Positions 23,343 through 34,920 of a DNA stretch of 64,000 nucleotides are shown piece by piece (position 1 is the stretch's first letter; each line of letters starts with the position of its first letter). This DNA comes from Pachyseris speciosa (Eukaryota; Cnidaria; Anthozoa; Scleractinia; Pachyseridae). The notes below the pieces were generated by a model. That model saw only the letters and a program-made list of their open reading frames with translations. It was not told the origin of the DNA and did no database searches. The stretch is from the NCBI GenBank assembly GCA_016490735.1, contig JAEMWC010000748.1, positions 365,001 to 429,000 of the forward strand. Reading direction: 5' to 3'. A program made the translations under genes and the position numbers.

Positions 23343-23573
23343 CTGTAAAAATGCGTTTATCATAAAATGATTCGACACGGAATATAGTTGGTTCATTGTT
23401 AGCACCCGAAGACACACCTGTGTAGACGTTCGATATAACTTGTATTTTAGTTGCTCTAGCAGAGTGATCAACGGAAAAGCACTTTTCGGAAAACCCGTAT
23501 CAAGAAGCAAACTTAGTGAAGAAATAAGGTATTTGAAAAGACCGAGACGGAAAAACACACACTAACAACTTAC

Positions 23574-24233
23574 ACTGAATAATACGTTTAGCTGAGGCCT
23601 TGACGCTTCCCAACAAGTTTTCAGCTTTGCAGCTGTAAACTCCCTCGTCCCCAGGTCGAACGTCATTCACTATCAGAGCATCACTGGGTTCAATCATGTG
23701 ACGTCCAGCCGGAAGTGATGAATTCACCTTAGACTACGTGACCTTTGGATGTGGATTACCATCAGCTGTACATTTCAAGATGGCTGTTTGACTTTCATTG
23801 ACTGTGGTTCCATCAGGTTTCTGCAGCAGAGAAGGAGCCGAGATGGACTGGCCCGGTTCACCTTTGGCGCCTTTCATCCCCGGTGGGCCTGTAGGTCCCT
23901 GGGGACCAGGTTCACCCGACACTCCGACATCTCCTTTTATCCCCATTGGTCCTTGGAGACCCATTGGTCCATGTTTTCCAGGAGGTCCTTCTAGGCCGGA
24001 TCTCCCTGAAGGACCAGTTTTCCCTCGGGTCCCGGGTCTTCCCCGTCGCCCTACTTTACCTTTTGGTCCTTGACGGCATATCGTTTCATCTTTAGCACAA
24101 ATTTGGTTTTGCAGCAGACGAAGCTCCTGTTTGATCAGTAGTTTAACTTCAGAAGTTGTTTGGAACGATTTCTGTGGCTGTGAATCATCGGGTGAACTGG
24201 CTCGTTTTTCTCTAAGCACGATGCCTCCATAGC
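23574..24233 (-). pseudogene. Copy B exon 2: basic site, collagen, Ig1
   Basis: Encodes REKR followed by ASSPDD, the stem, Gly-X-Y triplets and Ig1. The conserved Ig Trp codon in VTWSK is TAG (23734-23736), giving truncation of Ig1. It is 660 nt versus 675 nt in C, D and E. Confidence 0.85.
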
Positions 24234-24417
24234 CTTGAAAATTGAAAAAAAATTATCAGCAGAAAATATGAATAATGAAATGAATGAGGGATTAAAGATT
24301 TCCAAACCTTTCGAGTTTTTGTTTAACTTAGATCGACTATGTTTCTTGGCAAAAACGTTATAAATAGCCGTGTTAAAAACCAAACGACACCTGTATACAA
24401 CAGGAATACCGTTAAAT

Positions 24418-24864
24418 CAGGGGCACCCAACGAGCCAAATCAACCAAAAGCTGTAGAAGGGCATTTTTAAATACCTTGTGGTGTTTGAAGTCTGTTTAAA
24501 GTGATGTTTTCATAAGCTAGAAGAAGTTCATCTGTTCGGATTCCCTAGCTGAAAGTTTAATTGCCCGAAAATGTTAGGGAACAAAATCTTCCTTTGAGAA
24601 AATGCAAGCTGAAATGAACTTTGCACGAGCGTTTTATGGAATTATTTTCTTTCCGAAAATGCTAGCTGACGTTTTTGACTGCCAAAAACGGCAGTTACGA
24701 CCTTTCCGAAAAGCTCAGGGGCTATGATTTCCCAATTGCGAATCTTTTAGGCCACGTTTTAGTTACGAAAATCCGAGTGCACTCTATAATCGACGCCGAA
24801 AGTCCAAGGCGAATTATCCTCCACCGAACAGATATCTACCGAAACTTGTCGTTGGGTGCCCCTG
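24418..24864. mobile_element. hAT-like MITE in copy B intron 1
   Basis: 447 bp with perfect terminal inverted repeats CAGGGGCACCCAACGA / TCGTTGGGTGCCCCTG. It is flanked by the direct repeat GTTAAAT (24411-24417 and 24865-24871). CAGGG-type ends and a 7-8 bp target duplication are hAT features. It has no transposase. Confidence 0.85.
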
Positions 24865-24907
24865 GTTAAATGGTGATTATCTTAAAAATGTCAAGAACAA
24901 AACTTAC

Positions 24908-25140
24908 CTCCTGTATCACGCGAGTGACCTTTAGTGTTTGTGTCTTCTTCGCGTTGCCATCTGGCGTAATTCTGCTGTAGTTTGCGAAGTATTTTTGTTT
25001 CTAGCTGGTCGCAGGATTTTACTGAGTATGATATCAGTTGATGCTGTTGTTGTATTCTGATTTCCACGTGAATTAGTGCGATACAACACATAACAGACAA
25101 CAACAAGCCAGACGTGGAACATAAGCTATCAAGTCTGTTT
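24908..25140 (-). pseudogene. Copy B exon 1 remnant
   Basis: TM and stalk are conserved ([42 protein letters not shown]) up to a phase-1 donor. The region encoding the N-terminal tail has lost its frame and no homologous ATG is left. Confidence 0.8.
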
Positions 25141-25733
25141 GTTCGCTTCCCTCCTTAATATTTGTCTTGCATTTTCGCAGCAGTTGGCTCTTCAATTGTG
25201 AGAACTGAATATATTCTGAGGACGTTTTTTCGGTTCTTTAGCTCCTTAAAGATTTATGTAGTTTAACTGATGGTGAAACTGTAAGTCAGTTGCTTGATCT
25301 CGATTAAAAACTAAATCTTCCTGTTGTGAGGATTCAGTTTCACAGGATGTTGATTATTTTAAAGGGTCAAATGAGTTCACTCAGAAAGAAGGGAATCCTC
25401 GTTTCGTCCTGCTTTTATTTTCCTTTATTAGATAGCGACCCCGACCTGCACATTTTATCAGGCACTTTGATGTAAAACATTTGTTGAAATTCATGGGCAA
25501 TTTATCATTCAATTATGGGTACTTGAGCTATATGATAAGTTTATATGTCTTCCGTATCTTCAATTTGAAGGATAACGCCTATTTCCTGTGAAGTTTTGAA
25601 AAGCTCACCAACCTGCTGAAACGGGATGATTATTTTAGCGTTGCGTGACATCCCTAAAAAACTGCTGCGAAGGAGACTATTTAGGATACTGATGTGGTTG
25701 TTTTCAGTTTGTGACATGTGAGCTCTTATTCTT

Positions 25734-25767
25734 GTTTATTATTATTATTATTATTATTACTATTATC

Positions 25768-25815
<48 letters not shown>

Positions 25816-25827
25816 TATTTATTTCAA
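25734..25827. repeat. (ATT)n microsatellite
   Basis: A long run of tta/att triplets with three interruptions. It produces artefactual Ile and Leu tracts in all frames. Confidence 0.95.
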
Positions 25828-26284
25828 CAAAAGGAGCACTGCTTTCACAATTACTTACATCATTTACACGAATTTACTTACATTAATGGCAATAAGGAAC
25901 TGGGGCTACTTGCAAACTACTTTAAAATACGATACTTACACTACTTACAGAACGGTACGGGGGGGGGGGGCAAGAGTATTTTCGTGACGCCGTGATCCGG
26001 TATTTTTGTGCTCTGTGAATCGCGATTTGATAAAAAAAAACTGTTCCGTGAATCGGTATTGAAGTGTATTCCGTGAGGCGTGAAATGCAAAGGTCCTTGG
26101 CTGCATGAATAGATAAGAAATAAATTGTGAATGTCTAAAGTTGAGTTCGTAGCTGAATTTCACTGCATTGTGATCAGATTTTTTTACGTCACTGTTAGTG
26201 AATTTAACACTTGAGTCGTGATTCGTGAATTCGAAAATTTACTATTGTGACTTCTTGACAAGACCCCCCCTTGCCCCCGCTCGG

Positions 26285-26580
26285 TAATTGCTGTTTTTGA
26301 CAGTCAAAAACGCCAGCTAGCATTTTCGGAAAGAAAATTGTTGCCAAGAAAGATCCTTTCAACTAACATTTTCTCAAAGGAAGATTTTGTTCCTTAACGT
26401 TTTCCGGCAATTAAAATGTCAGCTAAGGAATCCGAACAGATCACATTCCGGCCTCTAGCTAACGAAAACATCACTTTAAACAGACTTCAAACACGATAAG
26501 GTGCTTTAAAATGCTTTTCTACAGATTTTGGTTGATTTGGCTCGTTGTTTGCCCCGATATTTTGGCATCCAAGGTAAAAT
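26285..26580. repeat. Partial copy of the hAT-like MITE
   Basis: Shares the internal sequence of the 24418-24864 element in reverse orientation (ttttgacagtcaaaaacgcc, aaaatgctagctgacg-like, ttggttgatttggctcgttg) up to a degenerate terminus at gtttgccccgat. It abuts the next copy. Confidence 0.7.
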
Positions 26581-26581
26581 C

Positions 26582-27036
26582 CAGGGGCACCCAACGAAAA
26601 GTTTCGCGGTAGATATCTGTTCGGTGGAGGGCCGCAATTCGCCTTGGGTTTTCGCCTTCGACGAAAGAGTGCACTCGGATTTTCGTAACTAAAACGTGGC
26701 CTAAGAGATTCGCAATTGGGAAATCATAGCCCCTGAGGTTTTCGGAAAGGTCGTTCGTCATTGCTATTTTGGGCAGTCAAAAACGTCTGCTAGCATTTTT
26801 GGAAAGAAAATAGTTCCCAGAAAGTTCGTAAAAAGCTCATGTCAACTTGCATTTTCTCAAAGGAATATTTTGTTCCCTAACATTTTCGGGCAATTAAAAT
26901 TTCATCTAGAGAATCCGAACAGATGAACTTCTTCTAGCTTATGAAAACATCACTTTAAACAGACTTCAAACACCATAAGGGACTTAAAAATGCTTTTCTA
27001 GAGCTTTTGGCTTATTTGGCTCGTTGTGTGCCCCTG
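26582..27036. mobile_element. hAT-like MITE, second full copy
   Basis: Starts CAGGGGCACCCAACGA and ends GCTCGTTGTGTGCCCCTG. Same family as 24418-24864, inverted in internal order. Flanks (taaaatc / aaaattc) are only roughly duplicated. Confidence 0.75.
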
Positions 27037-27639
27037 AAAATTCGGTCCTGTGTGAGGTATAGGGACGCAAACATGTTCGCAGCATAGTATACACTTGACT
27101 GGCGAATCTCATAATGTTCGCTTGCTGAGACAGCTGTTATATAGGAACGCTTGAGTAGTACTATATGTTCTTACCTGGCAAAAGGGACCCAAGAAAGGAC
27201 ATGGCTGGCCACGATTGTCTGCTAGCAATCTCGCCAGTCTTGCCGCTCTGTTGACGGCTTCCGCTGATTTAGCGAAAAGTCACTGACACACGGGCGGCTT
27301 TTGGTTGGCTCACGGAATACGCTTGGTATTCGTTCCGGTATTTCGCTTTACCGTCACTGTCTTTAAGGGGGCAATATACCTGAATACTACGTTTTTGTCA
27401 CTTTTTTACTTTTGATCCTTGTTATCTTCTCGAGATTTTCCCTTTTTGATTTTTTCATCAAATCACTTATTTCAGTCAACATCCAGTTATAATGCCCCTT
27501 AAGGCAATACGATGGACAATCCAACAAACTCTGTTCCACATTAAGGTGTTCTGAGTATTAACCGTTATGATCATTTAAATTGATGGTGGATCAAACAAAT
27601 TGAGAACTCTCGTTTCAAGGTCAAACTCCCGCGTGAGTA

Positions 27640-28450
27640 TCATTTGCTTTCTTTTCCTGAAAACTTGAAGGAAAGTGATATCATGGGAATACTTTAAAAG
27701 TGAATAACGACACCGAAAAATAATAGAGAAAGAACGAAGTGGTTGTATTTACCAATTACTTTTTGTTTGTTAACACTGATGAACGAACATTTTTATTACA
27801 TGCAAGCGCACTTAAAAGAGAAGCGTCACTAACACACAGCGCTGTTCGCCTTTTGCGAACTTCCGTTGTCTAAACGCGCTTTATTTGGTACATTTTTTAC
27901 TGTACTTAAGAAGGGTCTAATTATTTGACCTCTCATCTCATCACTAAAGATTACAATGTGGTCGATGTCTTTTTTCAATTAACTTCTAAGAAAATGAATG
28001 GAAACTAGTGCCAGTGGTAAAAACCGATTCTTTCCAATCTTGGCCTTGTCCAGCCAAGTAAAAAGACTTAAAGAAACACATATCATTGATCAACAGAACT
28101 AATTTTGATATTCATCAGGAGAATGGTTATGTCGCGTTTTGTCGCCCTTAACGGCGGCAATGACAAAGTTCTAAACTATCACATTGTTGGCACCGTTGGC
28201 CCTTTATTTATACTGAAATAGGCTGAGTTTGTCTGGCAGCTTCTTTCCCATCACCGTTCAAGTTAACGGTAAAAAAAAAAAAACGTTTGGCTAAGGGATG
28301 GCAGGGAGGTTTTGGTTACTAGCTGTCTTCCTAATGATTTAGTCGAATCACGCACATTAACTATATCATTATTTCTGTCCAAAGGGTTATCTTTCTCTAA
28401 GAAAATGTTTTCCTTTCTTGCGTTCTCCTTTGGAATGTCAGTGCTTAGTG
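27640..28450. repeat. 3' flank shared by copies C and D
   Basis: Similar to the downstream flank of copy D (41395-42900). Shared stretches include the tggtcgatgtct, aatcttggccttgtc(c/t)agccaagtaaaa and caccgttggcc blocks. The flank was therefore duplicated with the gene. No gene was recognised in 27045-28450. Confidence 0.75.
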
Positions 28451-28451
28451 C

Positions 28452-29608
28452 TTATGATATGCCATAGCACTTGAATTTACCCAGCGTGTGATAACCTTTG
28501 TTTCCGTTGTGAATATCCCCAAACCTGAGCTCTTTGACTGGTAGATGTGACTTGTCTGTAAGCAGACCGCTGTCTTCACGCCATACATTGTCGTTGCTGT
28601 CACAATTGCAACCATAATTCGGGTTCGCACACGAGTTGGTCATCCCGCATGCGCACTTACCAGCAACAGATGCTCCGCCCCAGTACGTCATCTTAGTAAA
28701 ATCACGTGACACCCACCAGCCGTATGGCCTGTTGTTGTAGAGCAGCATAGAACCATAACACTCATACTTGATGAACTGCTCACAGTGTGAAGAAACTCTT
28801 GTGAGACTCGCCAGCTGAGACAGACTTGCTCCTGTGTAATAAACGTTACGTGAGTAGCTTCCTTGTCTGCCATACCTATAAAACCCACTACGATAAACAT
28901 GCGTTCTGGTTTCACTGTTGTGACTGATAATTGTCACGCCAACACCATTCTTGTCTGTCATGTCGCAATACACTGTAAATGGTGCCAGACCCCCTGTGCC
29001 ATCCGGATCAATGATGTAATTTCCGCTAAAACCACCAACGTATTTCCTTACCACTGAACAGGAAGTAGGAATACGAGGGGAAATGATGTTGACTTTAGCC
29101 TCCACTGTTGTCAGTGCATTAGTTGCCCTACAGATGTAAGAGCCTTGATGTGACTTCCTTATGTTTTGAAGAACCAATGTTCCATTCAAAAACACGCTAG
29201 AGTCCACAGGAAGAGAAGACTTGCCCTCCTTGGTCCAGCTTATTGTAGTCGTTAGATCACTCTCGGCCTCACACGGCAAACGAACAGTTGAACCCATCAC
29301 AGGAGTCACCTCTTGAGGAGGGCGGACTTTAAACCGCAGGCGAGAAATTATCACAAGTTGAGCTAAGGCTGTGGTTGATCCCAGAATATTCTCTGCCTTG
29401 CAAATGTATGTTCCCCTATCCTTCTTTGTCACAGTGGAGATCGTTAGGTTTCCATTCATCGTTTTGCTTCTCCCTTTCGGCAAGCTACCAATAGCCTTGG
29501 ACTACGTGATACTGGGCTGTGGCTGACCAGTGGCACTGCAGGTAATTGTAGCATTTTGTTTCTCCTCTGCCAAAAGCTCTTTTCTTGACAACAAAATCTG
29601 AGGAGCAA
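28452..29608 (-). pseudogene. Copy C exon 3: Ig2 (stop), Ig3, fibrinogen-like domain
   Basis: Acceptor CCGACAG. TAG at 29502-29504 in Ig2 is in the reading frame; downstream the frame is open for 350 codons to TAA at 28452. Ig3 ([25 protein letters not shown]) and all fibrinogen-like motifs are intact. Confidence 0.88.
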
Positions 29609-29904
29609 CTGTCGGTAAAAAAGCATCATAAAGATTAATTGGGCTCAAAAATATATTTACTTATCTCAAACCTGGAACGTAGGCATGACAATCATATTGC
29701 CACGTTGACCACAAAAAAAAACAAACAAACAAAAAAAACAGGCTCTTCATCACTTGCATTTCAATTGGTCAAACATTTGTCTTGATAAGTATGAAAACGT
29801 ATAGCTTGTGGGATGTGGCTGGAGTGACAAGGATACTTGACAAATTAATGTGATCAACAATAGGCACTTAGGCCACAAGGTAGCGGGCATTACCCCTTAA
29901 ATCT

Positions 29905-30010
29905 ACCAAAGCAAAGATTGAGCCCAAGCATTAGCAGCCATGGACAGCTGTTTCAGTCTTGTTAGGCCTCATCAGCATGGCATAGCTAATGCTCAGGCTC
30001 AAGTACCCAC
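29905..30010. repeat. Short hairpin repeat in copy C intron 2
   Basis: gagcccaagcattagca and tagctaatgctcaggctc are imperfect inverted complements around gttaggcctcatcagcatgg. A non-coding MITE-like sequence. Confidence 0.5.
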
Positions 30011-30092
30011 ATATCAATAAAATAAAATCCCTGAAAACCCCTTTAAAAGCAAAACTTCCATTTGACAGAACAATTTACACCAAACAACTTAC

Positions 30093-30767
30093 ATTGAATA
30101 GTAAGTTTAGCTGAGGCGTTGACGCTACCCAACAAGTTCTCAGCTCTACAGCTGTAAACTCCCTCGTCTCCAGGTCGAACGTCATTCACTATCAGAGCGC
30201 CACTGGGTTCAATCACGTGACGTCCAGTGGGAAGCCATGAATTCACCTTAGACCACGTGACCTTTGGATGTGGATTACCATCAGGTGTGCATCTCAAGAT
30301 GGCTGTTTGACTTTCATTGACTGTGGTTCTAACAGGATTCTGCAACAGGGAAGGAGCCGAGATGGACTGGCCCGGCTCACCCTTGGAGCCTTTCATCCCC
30401 GGTGGGCCTGGAGGTCCCTGGGGACCAGGATCACCCGGCATTCCGAGATCTCCTTTTATGCCTATTGGTCCTTGCAGTCCTGTTGGTCCATGTTTCCCAG
30501 GAGGTCCCTCTGGCCCGGATCTCCCTGTTGGCCCTTGTCTCCCAGGGGTACCTTGTTTTCCTCGTGTCCCTGGTCTCCCTCGTCGTCCTGCGTTACCTTT
30601 TGGACCTGCCTGGCAGAGCGTTTCATCTTTAGCACAAATTTGGTTTTGCAGTAGACGAAGCTCTTGTTTGATAAACAGTTTGACTTCAGAATCTGTTGGG
30701 AATGATTTTTGTGGCTGTGAAACATCGGGTGAAGCTCGTCGTTTTCTAAACAAGATGCCTCCATGAC
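30093..30767 (-). CDS. Copy C exon 2: basic site, collagen, Ig1
   Basis: 675 nt, fully open. RKRR-ASPD, helical stem [16 protein letters not shown] with CAKDETLC, about 27 or more Gly-X-Y triplets ([19 protein letters not shown] onward), and Ig1 with CTPDGNP, VTWSK and [11 protein letters not shown]. Phase 1 at both ends. Confidence 0.88.
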
Positions 30768-30976
30768 CTTGGAAATTGAAAGCTAAGATTAGAAAATCTG
30801 AACGTTGAAATGACGGCAGGATAACAAAGACGTTTTGATAACGTGCATATTGTAAATCGAGCCAAGTTTAAATATTTAAAACCCGTGTATCATAAGAGAC
30901 AAAACCTTCCCAGTTCTTGTTACTCCGGCCCAGGCCCTTTGGGCCAGGGACGGAGCCATAAATTCGGCTGTGGTCG

Positions 30977-31197
30977 CAATCTCGTACCCAGAGTCCTCAG
31001 GCTCTTTGGCTAGCGGTTAGTCGCCAGGAGAGACTCTGGAACAATGGGAAAAAATCAAATTTTTTCATTGGAAGGCCGTAACAGCTTCCATTGTTTTACC
31101 CCAGATTTTCTGGGAAAATGGCGGTCCATTATCCCAGAGTCTCTCCAGGCGTCCTCCCGCTGACCAAACAGCCCGAGGACTCTGGGTACGAGATTGC
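30977..31197. mobile_element. MITE with GCAATCTCGTACCCAGAGTC ends
   Basis: gcaatctcgtacccagagtc at the left and gactctgggtacgagattgc at the right are perfect inverted repeats. A second inner pair is gagagactctgg / ccagagtctctcc. Lies in intron 1 of copy C. From 31197 to 32740 nothing else was recognised. Confidence 0.8.
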
Positions 31198-32745
31198 TAT
31201 GGTCGTTGACACGAATCTACAAAATTGCGCAATCGAGTAGCGTAGTCCCAGAGCACGTCAGAAACTTATTAAAGTACACTGAATACGTGAACAAAAATAG
31301 AGTCGACTGAAAACAGAAATGCATTCTTTAGAATCTGAGGGACAGAATTGCTATGTAAACAAGTTAGTGATTGCCGAAATTATTGTTGCCCTGAATCTAC
31401 AGTAACATCTACAATCTCGGACGAAACTACTTGAGAAAATAGGCCTTCTAGCGCCCAAAAATCCTTCTCCAATGTGTGTGAGTCAACAATATCCCTAAAG
31501 TAACTTCCCTTCTACCTCTCCCCCTTTTCATTGTTGAAGTTGGGAAGCCGCCATTGTCAGGGAAACGGTAAGGAGGCGCAGACAACATTGAATTGGGGGG
31601 GAGGGGGGTGGGGGGCTTTGGAACTCAGTTGATCACTGTTTGCACGTACAAAGCCTTCTAAGCTCAATTTTCTCAACAGTTTTGTCCAAGATTGTAGACT
31701 CTATCGTCACTGTGAGTGGGAAGTCTGGCTGCTCAGTTCGGCGTAAGTGAGTAGAGCAGAATTTCAGTGAAACAGCTTACTCGTGCATGTTGTCCAAAAA
31801 AGCAGGCCAAAAAATACAGTTGTGTATCCCTAATTTAGTGCTAAAGAAAAGTCTGTCCTTCAGTTACATCGGACGCATTCTACTTATCATGATGTTGGAG
31901 TTTATTTGTTTGTAGGGAATATCGATAGAACCCTTTCAACATATCCCTTTCAAATAGCAAAATTGATTCACTGCTCAACCATATGCATCGATTACAATAA
32001 TTCTTGTTCCAAAAAAACAAAAAACAAAAAAATCCGCGGAAGATGCCTTTACTACAAGTCGAACCCACGTTATCTCAGTTATCTGCATTAGACGCTGTGA
32101 TGATGACAACTTCTGTATTTATTCCAAAATGACAAAGCATTGTTTAGGGTGATCGGTGGATATTTGGGAAAGGTTCACGCATATTGAACGGCTTAAGATT
32201 CGAGATATGGCTTGAAAAACCTCCGAAATATCGCATGGAAGCATCTTTAGCAGAAAAAAATGAAAGAGAAACGCGTACGTAGTACGAAACGTGAGCTTTG
32301 AAAATATCTTTCCAACTCATATGACCGACCTTCCATGACACGAAGACGACCTTTGTAAATACGTAAATCATTTCACGTGCGCTTGCTTTGTATTTTGCAT
32401 TGACCAAGCCTAGAATGTTTTTCTACATACTGGTAAATTGGCATTGCTTTATGCCTATTATTTTGTTTTCTATAAAGCAATAAAACTGTTATTACAACTT
32501 ATAATGACCAACTTATTTGCAATACATTGAAATACACCCTAATCCTTAATAGCTTTTTAATTCGGAAATTCCTATTCTAAACAAAGCAAACGACATGACT
32601 GAAATAATACTTATACAAGCGGGAAATTCAGATCCCATCCCACCCACCCCACCTCAAGTTCCATGGCCGGAGTAACGCTTCCCGAGCACAGGAATACCAC
32701 TAAATGGTTAATATCCTGAAAATACCAAGAACAAGAGTGGAACTC

Positions 32746-33167
32746 CCCCCCCCCCCCCTGGGGGTTACTCCCTTATATGGGCTATATAGGTATGTGCGGC
32801 CCCAAAGGGTATGGTTTTTTAGCCGTATAGTCTGAAATAGGGTATCGATTTTGACCATTTTGGTCTGAAATAGGGTGTGATTTGTGCACTCCAGTCTTGA
32901 ATTTGATGTTTTTTCGACGAAGCTAGTTCTTCATCATTATTAGGTGATAAGACCATCAACAAAAGCCCTTCCTTTTTGTCTTCTAATTGTGTTTACGCAA
33001 ACCGTGTACGTGAAATAGGTCTAAAATAGGGTATCGAATTTTTGGTCAGGTTTGAAATAGGGTAGGGAAAATCGCAGATTCTGGTCTGAAATAGGGTAAG
33101 GGTTTTAAGAAGCAGGCGGCACACCCCCAACCAATTTTTCTGGTAGTACCCCCCCCCCCCCCCCCCA
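32746..33167. mobile_element. C/G-run-bounded repeat abutting the copy C donor
   Basis: Bounded by long C runs (about 32746-32758 and 33148-33166). It contains gggttactcccttatatgggc at the left and several (t)ctgaaatagggta units. The flanking sequence gtggaact / gggaact suggests a short target duplication. The insertion begins only about ten bases into intron 1 of copy C. Confidence 0.7.
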
Positions 33168-33179
33168 CCGGGAACTTAC

Positions 33180-33546
33180 CTTCTGTATTCTTGGAGTGAT
33201 CTTCTGTGTTTGTGTGTAATTCATCGTGCCATCTTCCGTACTTCTGCTCTACTTTGCGGAGTATTTTTGTTTCTAGCTGATCGCAGGATTTTACTGTGTG
33301 TGATATCAGGCGATGCTGTTCTTGTATTCTGATTTCCACGTGAATTAGTGCCATACAACACATAACAGACAACAACAAGCCAGACATGGAACATAAGCTG
33401 CGAAGTTTGTTTGTTCGCTTCTCGTCTTGATCTTTATCTTTCATTATCGTTGCAACTGCCACTGCAAATTGTACACGTGAAATCTTTTGGTTAGAAAAGC
33501 TTTCTCTCGTCTTTGTTGGTTTACCAATCGGTGTTTTGTGGTTCAA
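33180..33546 (-). CDS. Copy C exon 1: tail, TM anchor, stalk
   Basis: Starts MNHKTPIGKPTK. TM segment MSGLLLSVMCCMALIHVEI, then [20 protein letters not shown]. Ends at GAAG|GTAAGTTCCC, where a repeat element begins within about ten bases of the donor. Confidence 0.85.
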
Positions 33547-33621
33547 TACATACCAAGACTTTGTGGATCCGCTTCTTGCGCGCCAGGCTTCATGATGAAC
33601 TTTTAAAATGCCGAAAGGTGA

Positions 33622-33679
33622 TCTTGTTTCTGCTTCGTTCAGAGATTCAGTGTAAAGGTGTATTGTTTCACTGGGGTCA
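33622..33679 (-). promoter_or_regulatory. Conserved upstream block of copy C
   Basis: Starts 76 bp upstream of the copy C start codon and is nearly identical to the blocks at 9324-9380 (A) and 45720-45780 (D). Conservation outside the coding part supports promoter or 5' UTR function, but recent duplication alone could also explain it. Confidence 0.45.
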
Positions 33680-34122
33680 ACCGGATTTGTTCCGAGCCAT
33701 CATTGTCCCACAGCGTGCTTTTAACAGATATTGACCCTCGGACTATGCATGTATTTGCTCACTGTAAATCATCGCTATTGGACAATCTGTCCATAAACAG
33801 TGTGATTCGTTTTATAAGCGTTGAAAACCGGGGCGCTTTTTTACCCCTATATTTTCAAAAGGTCCTGAATGTTAGAATTCTTCAGGCTGTTTGTAAGTTT
33901 TAGCAAGAATAAGAAAGGCATGTGTGGAGTTCCTGATCCATGAAGCCCAGGGACTTCAGCCTTTGGGCAAAGGACACTAGTTAACAAAGTGAGGTATTGT
34001 AATATTATGAGTTATCTTGATTTTGCCTTCATTAGAATTAGCTAATACCTGTCCACTGTTATTTTACATTGCAACACCATATTACGTACTTTATTCTATG
34101 TCATGTCCGGTCTTATTTTATA

Positions 34123-34126
<4 letters not shown>

Positions 34127-34210
<84 letters not shown>
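34127..34210. repeat. (TA)n array 1
   Basis: 42 uninterrupted TA dinucleotides. It borders the Penelope-like fragment at 34211. Confidence 0.97.
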
Positions 34211-34212
<2 letters not shown>

Positions 34213-34343
34213 CAGAATAAGGTGGTTTACACAAACAATGGACTCCCAGCAGAAGGATCCGAAGGATACTATGCCACCACGTGAATTTGTAGATAAATAA
34301 TAAATAAGGACAGTGGGGCGAACTTCTAGCTGATCTGACGAAT

Positions 34344-34380
34344 GTAATGACGTTTCGGCTGTTAAGCCTTCTTCAGATTA
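34344..34380 (-). ncRNA. Hammerhead-ribozyme-like motif (element A)
   Basis: On the minus strand: CTGAAGA (core CUGANGA, plus 34370-34376), a stem II of GGC/GCC, GAA, a minimal stem III from ACGT, C as the cleavage-site base, then ATTA pairing with TAAT before the core (stem I). Type I hammerheads with tiny stem III are known in Penelope-like elements. Stem I is only four base pairs. Confidence 0.6.
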
Positions 34381-34920
34381 AAAATTTTAAAAACTAAGAA
34401 CTAAAAACTATTTACAATGGTTGTGCTAGTCTGAGGTCCTAGCTTATATAAGTCAGGTGATTAACAAATACTGAAAAGGTGAGTGACAGAAGTTACGTAA
34501 CCGATTCAACGTAACAAATTCCACGCAAGGGGCCTCTGAACAATCGTGATTAGTGTCATAACAAATTCCCAAGGCAGGGCCATTAAACAATGTAATAAGT
34601 TCCCTACTGAGGGCCCCGGAATGGCAAAATTCAAACAAAAAATAACAGAATCCCCCAACGGAGCCCTTGAACGCAAAAGCAATCACATAACCTCTGAAAC
34701 TATTTAGAACAAAATAAGGAATACGAAAGGAACTGGACAAGAAGCGATTCATTTACCAAGCAAGAACATGTGAAATGGACAAGTCATTTGTTGTAATTAA
34801 TGCGATTTTTAGAGCGAAATACACGCCTCTTGTTAAGGCCATGTGGGTTAAGCGTGAATAATCATGCGTCATCCAATATGCTTCTCTGGTAAGCAGTAAT
34901 TGGTCTAAATGTGCAGTGGT

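Larger units (their letters stand above)
22182..25140 (-). pseudogene. CniFL-like copy B (pseudogene)
   Basis: Exon 1 remnant about 25140-24908, exon 2 24233-23574, exon 3 23342-22182. Same domain order as copies A, C and D. Lesions: the start codon and tail of exon 1 are degenerate, with a TAA upstream of RTNRLDSLCSTSG; a TAG replaces the Ig1 Trp codon (23734-23736); a TAG at 23098-23100 follows Ig2 (STTA stop); and a frameshift at 22616-22630 in the fibrinogen-like domain coincides with a local duplication. Splice sites still read as GT-AG. Intron 1 holds a hAT-like MITE. Confidence 0.9.
28452..33546 (-). pseudogene. CniFL-like copy C (one nonsense codon)
   Basis: Exon 1 33546-33180 (367 nt), exon 2 30767-30093 (675 nt), exon 3 29608-28452 (1157 nt); together 733 codons in register. 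The only lesion seen is TAG at 29502-29504 (codon 383), replacing the conserved Trp of Ig2 (QPSIT-stop-SKA where D has ITWSKA). All other features are intact: TM anchor, KRRASPD basic site, collagen, Ig1, Ig3 and the fibrinogen-like domain ending KCYGIS. If translated normally it would give a protein truncated in Ig2. It may be a very young pseudogene, a null allele, a sequencing error or an edited transcript. Confidence 0.85.

Noticed and set aside
25711..25995. Ile- or Leu-rich open frames
   Set aside because: Translation of the (ATT)n repeat.
34017..34284. Open frames of alternating Ile-Tyr (also at 35322, 35847, 36774, 37785)
   Set aside because: Translation of (TA)n microsatellites.
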